Shown: one piece after another, positions 27,729-36,003 of the stretch
Layout: every line of letters begins with the position of its first letter
Position numbering within the stretch: the first letter of the stretch is position 1
DNA from: Pseudomonadota bacterium
GTDB lineage: Bacteria > Pseudomonadota > Alphaproteobacteria > Rhizobiales > Xanthobacteraceae
Direction: 5' to 3'
Length of the DNA stretch: 64,000 nt
NCBI GenBank assembly: GCA_023435725.1
Contig: JAEYRD010000142.1
Span: 12,428-76,427, forward strand
Program-made: the position numbers and the translations under genes
The notes under the pieces: generated by a model
Databases searched by the model: none
What the model was told of the DNA's origin: nothing
What the model saw: only the letters and a program-made list of their open reading frames with translations

Positions 27729-28697
27729 TCAGATCTTGTTATTCTCCGGCGCGATCCCGAGGCGCCGGACGATCTCGGTCCCGACGGCGCGGGCTTCCTG
27801 CCTCGAGCCGACGCGGGGACTGCGAAATCGTTGGCCCGAGTGCGTTCGGATCACGACGATGCAGTGCTCGTCCTCGGACCGGCCGCGGCGCTCCACCGTG
27901 ATCGTCTTCACGTCGCGCCCCTCGATATAGTCCGTGCGCGGCTTGCCGTCGCCCCACAAGCGTTCGACGCGGATATCGCCTTGCCGGACGATCCAGAAGG
28001 CGCCGGTCACGAGGTTGGCGTATTTGTGCACGGCGAACGCGGCGATCGCGCCGATCGGCAACAGCATGATGTCGACATGGCTGGGCGACAGGCCGCGCCA
28101 GAGCTTGTAGGCGTAGGGAACGGCGCACAATGCCACTGCGATCAATGAAACGATCCGGATGTCTCTGGTCGAAAACGGCTCGAGGGGCTCGCCGAGATGC
28201 ATCTCGGGATTGCTGGCATCGAGCGGATTGACCGGCTCCTCGAAATTGGGAACGTCGAACTGCGTGGCGATCCGGGCCACGGTCTCGCGGACATGCGTGA
28301 CATCGGAGATCGGCGGGGACGTCAGGCGTTCCCCCGAGGTGAGCGTGAAGACGAGTTGAAAGCGGGCTTTCACCCTCTTGCTGCCGGGAACCTGCAATCC
28401 GCCGATGTCGTCCTTCGCAACGATCCGCGTGCGGAGTTTTCCGAACGGACTTTGTCGCCCGATCAAGATCTCGTTCTGCGTGATGATCCACACCACCGCC
28501 GGCGCCATCATGATGCCGCCGACGAACCCTGCTCCCACGAGCAGCGCGACCACGGAGATGATGATTTCCAGGGTGTCGTGCGTGAACAGGCCCGGCGTGA
28601 AGCACAGCGCGACGGCGGCCGCAAAGCCGGACATGACCAGCCGCTGTGCGATCGAGGAGCCTTCACGAAGGCGAATGTCGGTGGTCGCGTCGTCCAT
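27729..28697 (-). CDS. Membrane protein of unknown function
   Basis: A 322-residue protein with two hydrophobic regions. The first, about residues 20-75, contains two helices (AAAVALCFTPGLF and IIISVVALLVGAGFVGGIMM). The second, about 185-235, again contains two (IVSLIAVALCAVPYAYKLW and IMLLPIGAIAAFAVHKY). After each helical pair comes a similar beta-rich cytoplasmic segment: VWIITQNEILIGRQ...ARFQLVFTLTSGERLTSPPI and FWIVRQGDIRVERL...DEHCIVVIRTHSGQRFRSPRV. The protein therefore looks like an internal duplication of a two-helix plus PH-like domain. I do not recognise the family. It stands alone on the minus strand with no informative partner. Confidence 0.75.
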   Translation of the reverse strand: MDDATTDIRLREGSSIAQRLVMSGFAAAVALCFTPGLFTHDTLEIIISVVALLVGAGFVGGIMMAPAVVWIITQNEILIGRQSPFGKLRTRIVAKDDIGGLQVPGSKRVKARFQLVFTLTSGERLTSPPISDVTHVRETVARIATQFDVPNFEEPVNPLDASNPEMHLGEPLEPFSTRDIRIVSLIAVALCAVPYAYKLWRGLSPSHVDIMLLPIGAIAAFAVHKYANLVTGAFWIVRQGDIRVERLWGDGKPRTDYIEGRDVKTITVERRGRSEDEHCIVVIRTHSGQRFRSPRVGSRQEARAVGTEIVRRLGIAPENNKI

Positions 28698-28799
28698 TGC
28701 GGGCGGCTGATTTCGTTGCGGCGAAACTCTACGGGCGGGTCCGTGGAGTCAAGCAACAACGGCGACAAGTGAGACCAGCCGCGGGATCTCCGCGCGGGA

Positions 28800-29363
28800 T
28801 CAGCTATTGGCGCTCAGCAGCCGGCCGACGGTGCGGTCGATCTCGTCGTAGCGGCCTTCGCCCTCGTGCTGGAACACGATCTTGCCGTTCTGGTCGATGA
28901 TGTATTGTGCCGGCCAATACTGGTTCCGATACGCATTCCAGGTCCTGGAATCATTGTCCTGCGCCACCGGATAGGTGATGCCGTGGCGCTTCAGCGCGGC
29001 CTGGACGTTGGAGGCCGAGCGCTCGAACGGGAATTCCGGCGTGTGCACGCCGACCACGACGAGGCCCTTGTCCTTGTACTTGGCATAGAGCTCGGTGACG
29101 TGCGGCAGCGTGTTGACGCAGTTGACGCAGCCATAGGTCCAGAAGTCGACCAGCACGACCTTGCCGCGGAGGTCGGCGATGCTCAGCGGCTTGGAGTTGA
29201 ACCAGTTGCTGATGCCGGCGAAATCAGGCGCGGTCTCCTGGCTCGCGGCGGCGGTGACAACAGGCACGGCGCGCGCGGCCTCGTCGCAGATGCCGGGGAT
29301 CACGGCGCCGGTTACGGCGATGCCGATCAGCGCGGCGGAGACAGTCAGTAGCTTGAAAGTCAT
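28800..29363 (-). CDS. TlpA/DipZ-like thioredoxin-fold protein
   Basis: A 187-residue periplasmic or membrane-tethered thiol-redox protein. An N-terminal hydrophobic segment (LLTVSAALIGIAVTGAVIPG) is followed by a thioredoxin domain with the active site WTYGCVNCVNTLPH (C79, C82) and the cis-proline region YWPAQYIIDQNGKIV. The CVNC site and the FWTYGCxNC context match DipZ-type thioredoxins that receive electrons from CcdA. The gene lies 70 bp downstream of ccdA on the same strand, so the two form an electron-delivery pair. Such pairs can serve cytochrome c maturation or, as SoxV/SoxW, keep SoxYZ reduced. Confidence 0.87.
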   Translation of the reverse strand: MTFKLLTVSAALIGIAVTGAVIPGICDEAARAVPVVTAAASQETAPDFAGISNWFNSKPLSIADLRGKVVLVDFWTYGCVNCVNTLPHVTELYAKYKDKGLVVVGVHTPEFPFERSASNVQAALKRHGITYPVAQDNDSRTWNAYRNQYWPAQYIIDQNGKIVFQHEGEGRYDEIDRTVGRLLSANS

Positions 29364-29433
29364 GGAAGCGTCCTCCGGTGAAGATGAGGGATGGTCACAG
29401 GCCGATCTGGCCGGTGGGATAGAATCCGGTGAG

Positions 29434-30093
29434 CTACGCCACGATCAGCGTGTCGTATTGGAAGTAGGCGGCAATTGCGAACGCGATCACGACGACGCCA
29501 AAGCCCTGCTGCAGGCGCGGCGAGATGCGCGCGAGGCTGCGCACCCGCGTGGTCGCGGCCTGCCCGCCATAGGCGATCGCCAGCATCGGGATGGCTGCGC
29601 CGATCGCGTAGGCGACCAGCAGCGTGCCGGCCCAGGCGAGATTCCTCGAGGTCGCAACCAGGGTCAGGATCGAGCCGAGCACCGGGCCCGCGCAGGGCGT
29701 CCAGACCAGGCCCAGCGTGGTGCCGAGCACGAGACCGCCGAGCGCGCCCTCGCGCTGCGCGCCACTTGCGGCGCCGAGATCGAGCCAGCCGTTGAGCCGG
29801 ATCGACAGCCACTCGAACGGCGCCGGCCACAGCATCAACAGGCCGAAGCCGAGCAGCAGGATTGAAGCCGCCGAGCGCAGCACGTTCGGATCGAAATCGA
29901 ACAGCCGCGTGAGGGCGCCGAGCAGCAGCGCGGCCGCCGAGAACGAGACGACGAAGCCGAGCGCGATCATCGCCGGGCGCAGATTTCCGGCGCGCCCGAT
30001 CGAAGCGCCGAGCAGGATCGGCAGCATCGGCAGCGTGCATGGCGCGGCGATGGTGAGGACGCCGGCAAGGACGGCAAAGATCAGCTCAAGCAT
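29434..30093 (-). CDS. Cytochrome c biogenesis protein CcdA-like
   Basis: A 219-residue inner-membrane protein with six hydrophobic segments. It carries the two redox cysteines of CcdA proteins: C19 in AAPCTLPMLP and C134 in WTPCAGPVLG. It moves electrons from cytoplasmic thioredoxin across the membrane to periplasmic thiol proteins, here probably the TlpA-like partner. The first cysteine motif is APCTLP rather than the more usual SPCVLP. The start ATG complements 30091-30093. A family D repeat lies upstream. Confidence 0.88.
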   Translation of the reverse strand: MLELIFAVLAGVLTIAAPCTLPMLPILLGASIGRAGNLRPAMIALGFVVSFSAAALLLGALTRLFDFDPNVLRSAASILLLGFGLLMLWPAPFEWLSIRLNGWLDLGAASGAQREGALGGLVLGTTLGLVWTPCAGPVLGSILTLVATSRNLAWAGTLLVAYAIGAAIPMLAIAYGGQAATTRVRSLARISPRLQQGFGVVVIAFAIAAYFQYDTLIVA

Positions 30094-30199
30094 GGAGCAC
30101 TCGTGAAGGAGGTCACGAGAGCAGTTCGCTCACGAAGTCGAGGTCGTTACGTGCGTCACGCCTTCGTGACAGATTGGGGTGCTTATCAAGGCGTCGATG

Positions 30200-30297
30200 C
30201 TCCCCCTCTCCCGCTTGCGGGGGAGGGCTGGGGTGGGGGTGTTTCCGCAATGGGACGTTTCCGAGAGGAGAAAGCCCTCACCCGCCGCGCGGCGAAA
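30200..30297. repeat. Repeat family D, copy
   Basis: Hairpin CTCTCCCGCTTGCGGGGGAG then GGCTGGGGTGGGGGTGTTTC, ending AAGCCCTCACCCGCCGCG. It occupies the middle of the 420-base gap between the ccdA-like gene and the sigma-factor gene, upstream of ccdA on the minus strand. Confidence 0.72.
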
Positions 30298-30302
30298 GCA
30301 GG

Positions 30303-30356
30303 CCTCCAAATACAAAACGACCCGGCGGGGGGGCATCCCGACCGGGTCGTTGGAGG
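30303..30356 (-). terminator. Rho-independent terminator
   Basis: Ten-base perfect arms AACGACCCGG (30316-30325) and CCGGGTCGTT (30342-30351), with outer arms CCTCCAA (30303-30309) and TTGGAGG (30350-30356). On the minus strand the main stem is followed directly by TTTTGTATTT, a good T-tract. It is about 160 bases beyond the stop of the sigma-factor gene and would end that transcript or a short RNA starting in between. Confidence 0.75.
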
Positions 30357-30434
30357 TCCTTGGGAGGTTTAACCAAAACCGTATGTGAACTTTATAGGAG
30401 GGAAGTTTTTCCGGCTGATGTTGTGCTTTGTTTC

Positions 30435-30448
30435 AATTGTTTCGTCGG
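30435..30448 (-). promoter_or_regulatory. CCGACGAAACAATT motif, downstream copy
   Basis: The 14-base sequence AATTGTTTCGTCGG (plus strand) at 30435-30448 is identical to 31241-31254, upstream of the sigma gene. On the minus strand it reads CCGACGAAACAATT. It lies in an A+T-rich 157-base stretch between the sigma stop and the terminator, where I see no coding frame. It may mark a promoter or regulator site for a short downstream transcript. Confidence 0.45.
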
Positions 30449-30513
30449 CGGTAACACTTCCGTGTCCGGGACAGGACCAATAATTAGGTCCTATCCCTTT
30501 GAAATCCTGAGCT

Positions 30514-31125
30514 TTAGGCGGCGAAGCGATCGACGCCGGCGCCCTTAAGCAGATCGGCCAGCTGCTTGCGGGCATAGAACATCCGCGTCTTCACCGTGCT
30601 CTGGGGGATGCCGATGATCTGCCCGACCTCCTCCACCGACTTCTCATGGTAGTAGACGAGGTTGATGATCTCGCGATGCGCGGGTGACAGCTTGGCGACG
30701 CAGGCGCGCAGGATCGCGCTGGTGTCGTTGCGGTCGAGCGACGTCTCCGGCGTGTCGGAATCGTCGGGAATCTGGCGCACGTCCTCCTGGTCGATGTCCT
30801 CGAAGCGGCGCTGGCGCATCGCGGTCAGCGCCTTGAAGCGGGCGATCGAGAGCAGCCAGGTCGAGACCTGCGAACGGCCCTGGAACTGGCCGGCGGTCCG
30901 CCACACGTCAAGGAACACCTGGCTGACGAGGTCTTCTGCCGTGGTGCCGTCGCGCACGATACGCAGGATGAAGCGGTAAACCCGCACATTATGCCGACAA
31001 TAGAGGATGTGCATGGCCGTCCGGTTGCCGTCGGCAATGCTTTCCAGAAGCATGTCGTCCGAAGTCGCCTGAGCGGCAATGATGCCCTGGCTGGCCTGGG
31101 CGTTGATGGCGATGACGTTCGGCAT
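30514..31125 (-). CDS. ECF-type RNA polymerase sigma factor
   Basis: A 203-residue sigma-70 family protein of ECF type with only regions 2 and 4. Region 2 covers about 25-95 (MHILYCRHNVRVYRFILRIVRDGTTAEDLVSQVFLDVWR, then STWLLSIARFKAL). Region 4 covers about 135-195 (LSPAHREIINLVYYHEKSVEEVGQIIGIPQSTVKTRMFYARKQL). The start MPNVIAINAQ (ATG complementary to 31123-31125) follows GGGGAGCAAGTC. No anti-sigma gene is adjacent; the nearest upstream genes encode a two-component system on the same strand. Repeated CGAAAC motifs lie in its upstream region and could be its own promoter or a regulator site. Confidence 0.9.
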   Translation of the reverse strand: MPNVIAINAQASQGIIAAQATSDDMLLESIADGNRTAMHILYCRHNVRVYRFILRIVRDGTTAEDLVSQVFLDVWRTAGQFQGRSQVSTWLLSIARFKALTAMRQRRFEDIDQEDVRQIPDDSDTPETSLDRNDTSAILRACVAKLSPAHREIINLVYYHEKSVEEVGQIIGIPQSTVKTRMFYARKQLADLLKGAGVDRFAA

Positions 31126-31190
31126 TGACTTGCTCCCCGTAGCGCCGCGACCGGGCGGCGTTTCCTTGGACCAAAGTGTTAATGAGCCAA

Positions 31191-31271
31191 CGTTTCGGGA
31201 CGTCTGCACGAAAAGCGGAAAATGGTTTCGTGCGCTGTCGAATTGTTTCGTCGGACAAAAGACGACGAAAC
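31191..31271 (-). promoter_or_regulatory. Cluster of CGAAAC motifs and a 9-bp inverted repeat upstream of the sigma gene
   Basis: On the minus strand, ACGAAACAATT and ACGAAACCATT (plus-strand AATTGTTTCG at 31241-31250 and AATGGTTTCG at 31221-31230) lie exactly 20 bases apart, with a third CGAAACG at 31191-31197. GTTTCGTCG (31245-31253) and CGACGAAAC (31263-31271) form a perfect inverted repeat with a 9-base spacer. The rest of the 316-base gap 31126-31441 contains no coding frame I can support. Confidence 0.5.
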
Positions 31272-31441
31272 ATTCGCGACAAAAAAGCGTGGAATTTCAA
31301 TGTGCGGACAATACGGTACCGGCGAATTGGACTGGGCGGAACGAATTTCGGCCTGCCGCGTTCGGTCGCGCCACACATTCCGCTGTCGTCCCGATCTGCG
31401 CTCCGCTTGTCCGGGCCGACCGCCGTATCGGCTGCGCGGCC

Positions 31442-32179
31442 TTACGCCTTCTCGCCGGCCGGCGAGAACAGATAGCCGCCGCCGCGGATGGTGCGGATCA
31501 CGGCAGGCTTGGCCGGGTCGGGCTCGATCTTGCGGCGGATGCGCATGATGCGGAGGTCGACGGCGCGGTCGAAGGCTTCGGCGTCGCGCGCATTGGCCAA
31601 TTCCAGCAGGCGCTCGCGCGACAGCACGCGCTTCGGATTGGCTGCAAACACCTTCAGCAACCCGAACTCGGACGCGGTCAGCGGATGCTCATTGCCCTCG
31701 TCGTCGCGCAGCGCCTGCGCTTCGAGATCGAGCCATTTGGTGCCGAAGCGGACGAGCTGATCCTTGTCGGATTTCGCAGCCCCGGCCTCCGGCGCGGCGA
31801 CCCTGGCCGGCACGCTCCGCCGCAGCACCGAGCGGATGCGCGCCATCAGTTCGCGCAGCTCACAGGGTTTTGCCACGTAATCGTCGGCGCCGAGCTCGAG
31901 TCCGACGACGCGGTCGATCGGACTCGCGGTCGCCGTCAGCATGATCACCGGCACGTTGATGCGGCTCTTGAGGTCGCGAATGATCGAGAGCCCGTCTTCC
32001 TCGGGCATGTTGAGGTCGAGCACGACGAGATCGGGCATGCTGCCCTGGATCGCGGCGCGCAAGGACTTGCCGCCGTCGCACAGCGTCACGGTGAAGCCGT
32101 GCATCTTGAGGTAATCGCCGACCATCTCCCTCGCAGGAGCCTCGTCGTCGACGATCATGATGTGCTGGCTTTGGGTCAT
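31442..32179 (-). CDS. OmpR-family response regulator
   Basis: A 245-residue two-component regulator. The receiver domain (1-120) has the acidic pocket MIVDDEAP, the phospho-acceptor Asp55 in VVLDLNMPEEDG, and the conserved Thr and Lys in VIMLTATA and VAKPCELREL. A winged-helix DNA-binding domain follows (about 150-240: PLTASEFGLLKVFAANPKRVLSRERLLEL...DLRIMRIRRKIE). It is 24 bp downstream of the REC-kinase gene and is the likely output of the kinase operon. Confidence 0.93.
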   Translation of the reverse strand: MTQSQHIMIVDDEAPAREMVGDYLKMHGFTVTLCDGGKSLRAAIQGSMPDLVVLDLNMPEEDGLSIIRDLKSRINVPVIMLTATASPIDRVVGLELGADDYVAKPCELRELMARIRSVLRRSVPARVAAPEAGAAKSDKDQLVRFGTKWLDLEAQALRDDEGNEHPLTASEFGLLKVFAANPKRVLSRERLLELANARDAEAFDRAVDLRIMRIRRKIEPDPAKPAVIRTIRGGGYLFSPAGEKA

Positions 32180-32203
32180 ATCACTCGGATCTCGGCACTG
32201 GGA

Positions 32204-33949
32204 TCATGGCAGGTCGGTCGCGGGCAGCGTGATGGTGAAGGTCGATCCCTTGCCGGGGCCGTCGCTCTCGGCAGTGACCTCGCCTCCATGCATGTCGATA
32301 ATACGCTTGACGATGGAAAGCCCAAGCCCCGTCGAGCTCTCGCCGGCGGTCGGCTTGGCCGAGAGCCGCTGGAACCGCCCGAACAGGCGGCCGAGATCTT
32401 CCGGCGACAGGCCGGCGCCGTCGTCGCTGACACGGACGATGGTTTCACTGCCTTCATGCGTGACCGCAACGCCGATCTTGCCGCCGATCGGGCTGTACTT
32501 GATGGCGTTGCTGATGAGATTGTCGATCGCCTCCCGGATGCGGTCGGTGTCGCACATGGTGACGATGTTGGGCGGCGCGGTGACGCTGATCACCTGCTGC
32601 TTGTTGACGGCGAGCGGCTGGTTGGCCTCGGCGACCTCGTTCGCCAGGGCCGCGACGTCGACCGGCTCGCGGCGGATGGTGATGTCGAAAGCGTCGGCCA
32701 TTGCGTCCGAGATCAGATGGTCGACCATCGTGGTCAGGCGCTTGGTGGCGTCGCGGATGTGGTCGACCTGGGAGACCACGCCGCTTGCCGACGCGCCGGT
32801 CGAGATCAGCTCCTTCAGCATCTCGGTGCGGCCGAGGATGACGCCGAGCGGGTTCTTCAGGTCGTGCGCGACGGTGCCCAGGATCTCGTTCTTGAAGCCG
32901 TTGGCGCGCTGCAGGCGCAGCCATTGCGCGGAAAGGCGGCGATTGGCCTGCATCAAGGCGCGGGTGCGCTGGGCGACGCGGTCCTCGAGCTGCGTGTTGG
33001 CGTCCTGGAGCTGCTGGTAGAGGATCACGTTGTCGAATGCGATCGAGAGCCGGCTGGAGAAGATCTCGACCAGCGAGCGGTCGGTCTCCGACAGCTCGCG
33101 CTCGGCCTGGAGCAGCACCACGACCTCGCGGCCGCTGCCGGTGCGCAGATAGATCACGCTGCGATGGTCGGCGAATTCGTTCTTGCGGCGCTGGAAGGCG
33201 GCTTCGACCAGCTCACGCAGATCCGGATCGAGTGCCCGCGACGAGGTCGTGCCGATGAAGCGGCTGTAGCAGCCGCTGCAGGCGAGCACCGAGAGTTCGG
33301 GGTCCACGCCGCCATTGTCGCGCAAGACCAGTATGCCGGCGCAATCGACATTGAGCAGCGAGGCGAGCTGGGTCAGCACGCCCTCGGCGAGCCGCTGCAT
33401 CGACTTGAAGTCGTACAGCGTCGAGGCCGCGTCGATGATGATCTCGAGCCCGCGGCGGGTCTGCACCATGCGCTCGAGCTGCTGATAGGAGCGCAGCGCC
33501 GCGGTCAGCGAGGTGAACAGCTTGTCGGCGGTGAGCTCGGTCTTGGCCTTGTAGTCGTTGATGTCGTACTGCACGATCACGCGCCGCTCGGGTGCCTGGC
33601 CGGGCTGGCCGGTGCGCAGGATGATGCGCACGGTCTCGTTCTTGATCTCGTTGCGGATGAACTCGACCAGCTCGAGGCCGGCGACGTCGGTCTCCATGAT
33701 GACGTCGAGCAGCACGGCGGCGATGTCGCTGTGCGCGGCCATCAGCTTGCGACCTTCTGCCGCGGAATAAGCCGAGAGGATCTCCAGGCTCTGGCCGTTG
33801 AGACTGTAGTCGGACAGCGCAAAGCGCGTGCCGTCATGCACGGCCGGATCGTCGTCGATGACGGCGATCTTCCATTTCCGGGCGTTGGTATCCTCCGACG
33901 CGGCGCCGGTGTCGTCGATCAGGTGGAGGACATCGTCCTGTTCGGCCAT
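32204..33949 (-). CDS. Hybrid sensor kinase: receiver, DUF3369, HisKA and HATPase
   Basis: A 581-residue soluble kinase. An N-terminal receiver domain (about 25-155: KIAVIDDDPAVHD, phospho-acceptor Asp82 in AVLLDVIMETDVAGLEL) is followed by a DUF3369 sensor domain (about 160-320) that includes CAGILVLRDNGG and SVLACSGCYSRFIG. A coiled linker leads to HisKA with His362 in VAHDLKNPLG, then an HATPase domain with DNLISNAIKYSP, SDDGAGLSP and TGLGLSIVKRI. It has no membrane segment. The receiver could take phosphate from the membrane kinase encoded immediately upstream, whose stop codon region it overlaps by 31 bases (33919-33949), forming a phosphorelay to the OmpR-type regulator. Confidence 0.92.
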   Translation of the reverse strand: MAEQDDVLHLIDDTGAASEDTNARKWKIAVIDDDPAVHDGTRFALSDYSLNGQSLEILSAYSAAEGRKLMAAHSDIAAVLLDVIMETDVAGLELVEFIRNEIKNETVRIILRTGQPGQAPERRVIVQYDINDYKAKTELTADKLFTSLTAALRSYQQLERMVQTRRGLEIIIDAASTLYDFKSMQRLAEGVLTQLASLLNVDCAGILVLRDNGGVDPELSVLACSGCYSRFIGTTSSRALDPDLRELVEAAFQRRKNEFADHRSVIYLRTGSGREVVVLLQAERELSETDRSLVEIFSSRLSIAFDNVILYQQLQDANTQLEDRVAQRTRALMQANRRLSAQWLRLQRANGFKNEILGTVAHDLKNPLGVILGRTEMLKELISTGASASGVVSQVDHIRDATKRLTTMVDHLISDAMADAFDITIRREPVDVAALANEVAEANQPLAVNKQQVISVTAPPNIVTMCDTDRIREAIDNLISNAIKYSPIGGKIGVAVTHEGSETIVRVSDDGAGLSPEDLGRLFGRFQRLSAKPTAGESSTGLGLSIVKRIIDMHGGEVTAESDGPGKGSTFTITLPATDLP

Positions 33950-35997
33950 TGAGAAGTCCCGTCAGTCTCTGTGCTTTGTGCGCCGCCCTTGGCGATGCGG
34001 GGCATGATAATGCGAAAAGTGGTGCCTTGTCCCAGCTTGGATTCCAGCATCATCCGCCCGCCGAGCTGCTGGGTTACCAGATTATAGACGATATGGAGGC
34101 CGAGACCGGTGCCGCCTTCGTTGCGCCGAGTGGTAAAGAAAGGGTCAAAGGCCTGGCGCTGCACGTCGGGGGTCATGCCCGCCCCGTCATCGGTGAAGAT
34201 GATCTCGATGTCGTCGGTCCCGCGCGGCCGGGCCGAGATCGTGATTGTGCCGGCGCGCCCGTCGGCGAAGGCGTGGTTGGCGGCGTTGAGGAAGAGGTTG
34301 GTCAGGATCTGGCCGTAGGAGCCGGGATAGCCGTCGAGCAGGAGCCCCTCGGGCACGTCGACCTGGAGCGTGATCGGCGATCGCTTCAGCACGGGACGCA
34401 GGCTGGCGATGATCTGGTCGGTGGCCTCGCTGAGTGAGAATTGACGCCGCTCGGTATGCGAGCGGTCGACCGCGACCTGCTTGAACGACTGGATCAACTC
34501 GCCGGCGCGCTGGAGATTGGCGACGAGCTGCTGCGAGGCATCACGCGAAGACTGCACGAACTCCTCGAGCTGCGAGCGGCGCAGGCCGCCTTCGCCCTTG
34601 AGCTGGGCCTCGAAGATCTCGGTGCGCCGGGCAAAGCTGGACGCAACGGTCAGGCTGATGCCGATCGGGTTGTTGACCTCGTGCGCGACGCCGGCGACGA
34701 GGCCGCCGAGCGCGGCGAGCCTCTCCGCATCGATCAGATTCTGCTGCGCCGTGTTGAGCTCGAGCAGCGCGCTCTCGGCCTTCTCCTTGGACGCGCGCAG
34801 CTCGTCCTCGGTCTTGCGTTTGGCGATCGCGTTCTCGCGGAATACTTCCACCGCGCGCGCCATGGCCCCGACCTCGTCGCGCGCCTTCGTGCCCTGCACC
34901 TCGCGGTCGAGGTCGCCGAGCGTGATCGCGCGCATCGCGGCCATGATCTGCTGCAGCGGCAGCCGGATCGACAGCGCGATCAGTACGCCGGCGGAGAGAA
35001 TGATGCCGAGGAAGATCACCGCGATCGAGAGCACGCGCCGCGAGATGTTCGCCAGCGTGCGGTCGAAAGTCTCCTGCGCCTTCTGCTCGCGCTGGCGCAT
35101 CTTGGTGGAGAGATCGTCGATGGCGCCGATCGCCTCGGCCTGGCTCGCGTCGATGGTGTTGCGCAGCAGTTCGGTGCGGCTCGTGAGCTGCTCGGAGAGC
35201 TTTGCGAAACCCTCGCGCAGCGCCATGGTGCGGGCGCCCAGCCGTTGCAGCGCCATGCGCTGGAGATCGTTGTCGGCGAGGTCGATCATGACAGGAATGG
35301 TCGTCTCGATCGTCTCGGTGTTGCGGCGCGCGTCGTCCGCCGCGCCCGGCGACAGCGACAGATAGTAGGAATTGGCCGCGACCAGCATCGCGGTGAAGGC
35401 CTCGCGGGACTTGCCGAGCGACGGCCAGATCAGCGCGTCGCGATGGCCGGTGGCGCCTTCGATGATGGAATAGAGGCCCGCCATGTCCTTGGCCGGGCCC
35501 TGCACCTGCTCCTCATAGGTCTTGGCGATGGTCGCCTGCACGCTGCGCAATTCGCCGAAGCCGTTGAGGAAGCGGTCGGTGGTGCGCTCGAGCTCCTCGA
35601 CCGAGCCCGACAGCATCGGGTCCTTGGCGGCGCGGTCGGTCAGCGTGCCCAGCACCGCCTCGCGCAGCAGGAGGATCTCGGCGAACAGGTCCGGGCTCGG
35701 CTGGTTGATGTAGCGATGGATAAGGTTCTGCAGCCGCCCGGTCTCGCTTTCGAGCAGCGCCAGGATCCGGTCGGACTCGCGCACCTGGCGCACGTCGTCC
35801 CAGGCGGAGCTCAGCACCTGCGAGCCGTTCCAGATCAGTGCCACCAGCACCACCACCACGGCGGAGTTCAGCGCTGCGATCGACAGGATGCGCCAGCGGA
35901 TCGGCACGGCCCGGAGCATGCCGACGAGCCGCGCGCGCAACCGCCCGATCGGGCCGGCCTGCCGCTCTGCGTGCTCGCTGTTTCCAGGCGTCGTCAA
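33919..35997 (-). CDS. Membrane sensor histidine kinase with HAMP domain
   Basis: A 692-residue kinase. Transmembrane helices lie at about 37-57 and 322-343, enclosing a 260-residue helical periplasmic sensor rich in coiled-coil-like sequence. A HAMP segment follows (about 345-395, LPLQQIMAAMRAITLGDLDREV), then a coiled linker and HisKA with His439 in AGVAHEVNNPIG, and an HATPase with NLFLNAANHAF, FTDDGAGMTP and GGTGLGLHIVYNL. The DivL/DctB-like kinase core differs from that of its neighbour. The upstream gene, 6 bp away, encodes a DctP-type binding protein that may present ligand to this periplasmic domain. Confidence 0.92.
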   Translation of the reverse strand: MTTPGNSEHAERQAGPIGRLRARLVGMLRAVPIRWRILSIAALNSAVVVVLVALIWNGSQVLSSAWDDVRQVRESDRILALLESETGRLQNLIHRYINQPSPDLFAEILLLREAVLGTLTDRAAKDPMLSGSVEELERTTDRFLNGFGELRSVQATIAKTYEEQVQGPAKDMAGLYSIIEGATGHRDALIWPSLGKSREAFTAMLVAANSYYLSLSPGAADDARRNTETIETTIPVMIDLADNDLQRMALQRLGARTMALREGFAKLSEQLTSRTELLRNTIDASQAEAIGAIDDLSTKMRQREQKAQETFDRTLANISRRVLSIAVIFLGIILSAGVLIALSIRLPLQQIMAAMRAITLGDLDREVQGTKARDEVGAMARAVEVFRENAIAKRKTEDELRASKEKAESALLELNTAQQNLIDAERLAALGGLVAGVAHEVNNPIGISLTVASSFARRTEIFEAQLKGEGGLRRSQLEEFVQSSRDASQQLVANLQRAGELIQSFKQVAVDRSHTERRQFSLSEATDQIIASLRPVLKRSPITLQVDVPEGLLLDGYPGSYGQILTNLFLNAANHAFADGRAGTITISARPRGTDDIEIIFTDDGAGMTPDVQRQAFDPFFTTRRNEGGTGLGLHIVYNLVTQQLGGRMMLESKLGQGTTFRIIMPRIAKGGAQSTETDGTSQWPNRTMSST

Positions 35998-36003
35998 GGA
36001 AAC

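Noticed and set aside
29434..30093. Annotating the CcdA and TlpA-like genes as soxV and soxW
   Set aside because: They are about 14 kb from the sox operon and such pairs also serve cytochrome c maturation. The sequence alone does not decide, so neutral names are used.
31079..33952. A 957-codon plus-strand open frame across the kinase genes
   Set aside because: It is antisense to two well-supported genes (response regulator and hybrid kinase). The low-complexity His/Arg/Asp-rich product is typical of reverse-strand shadows.
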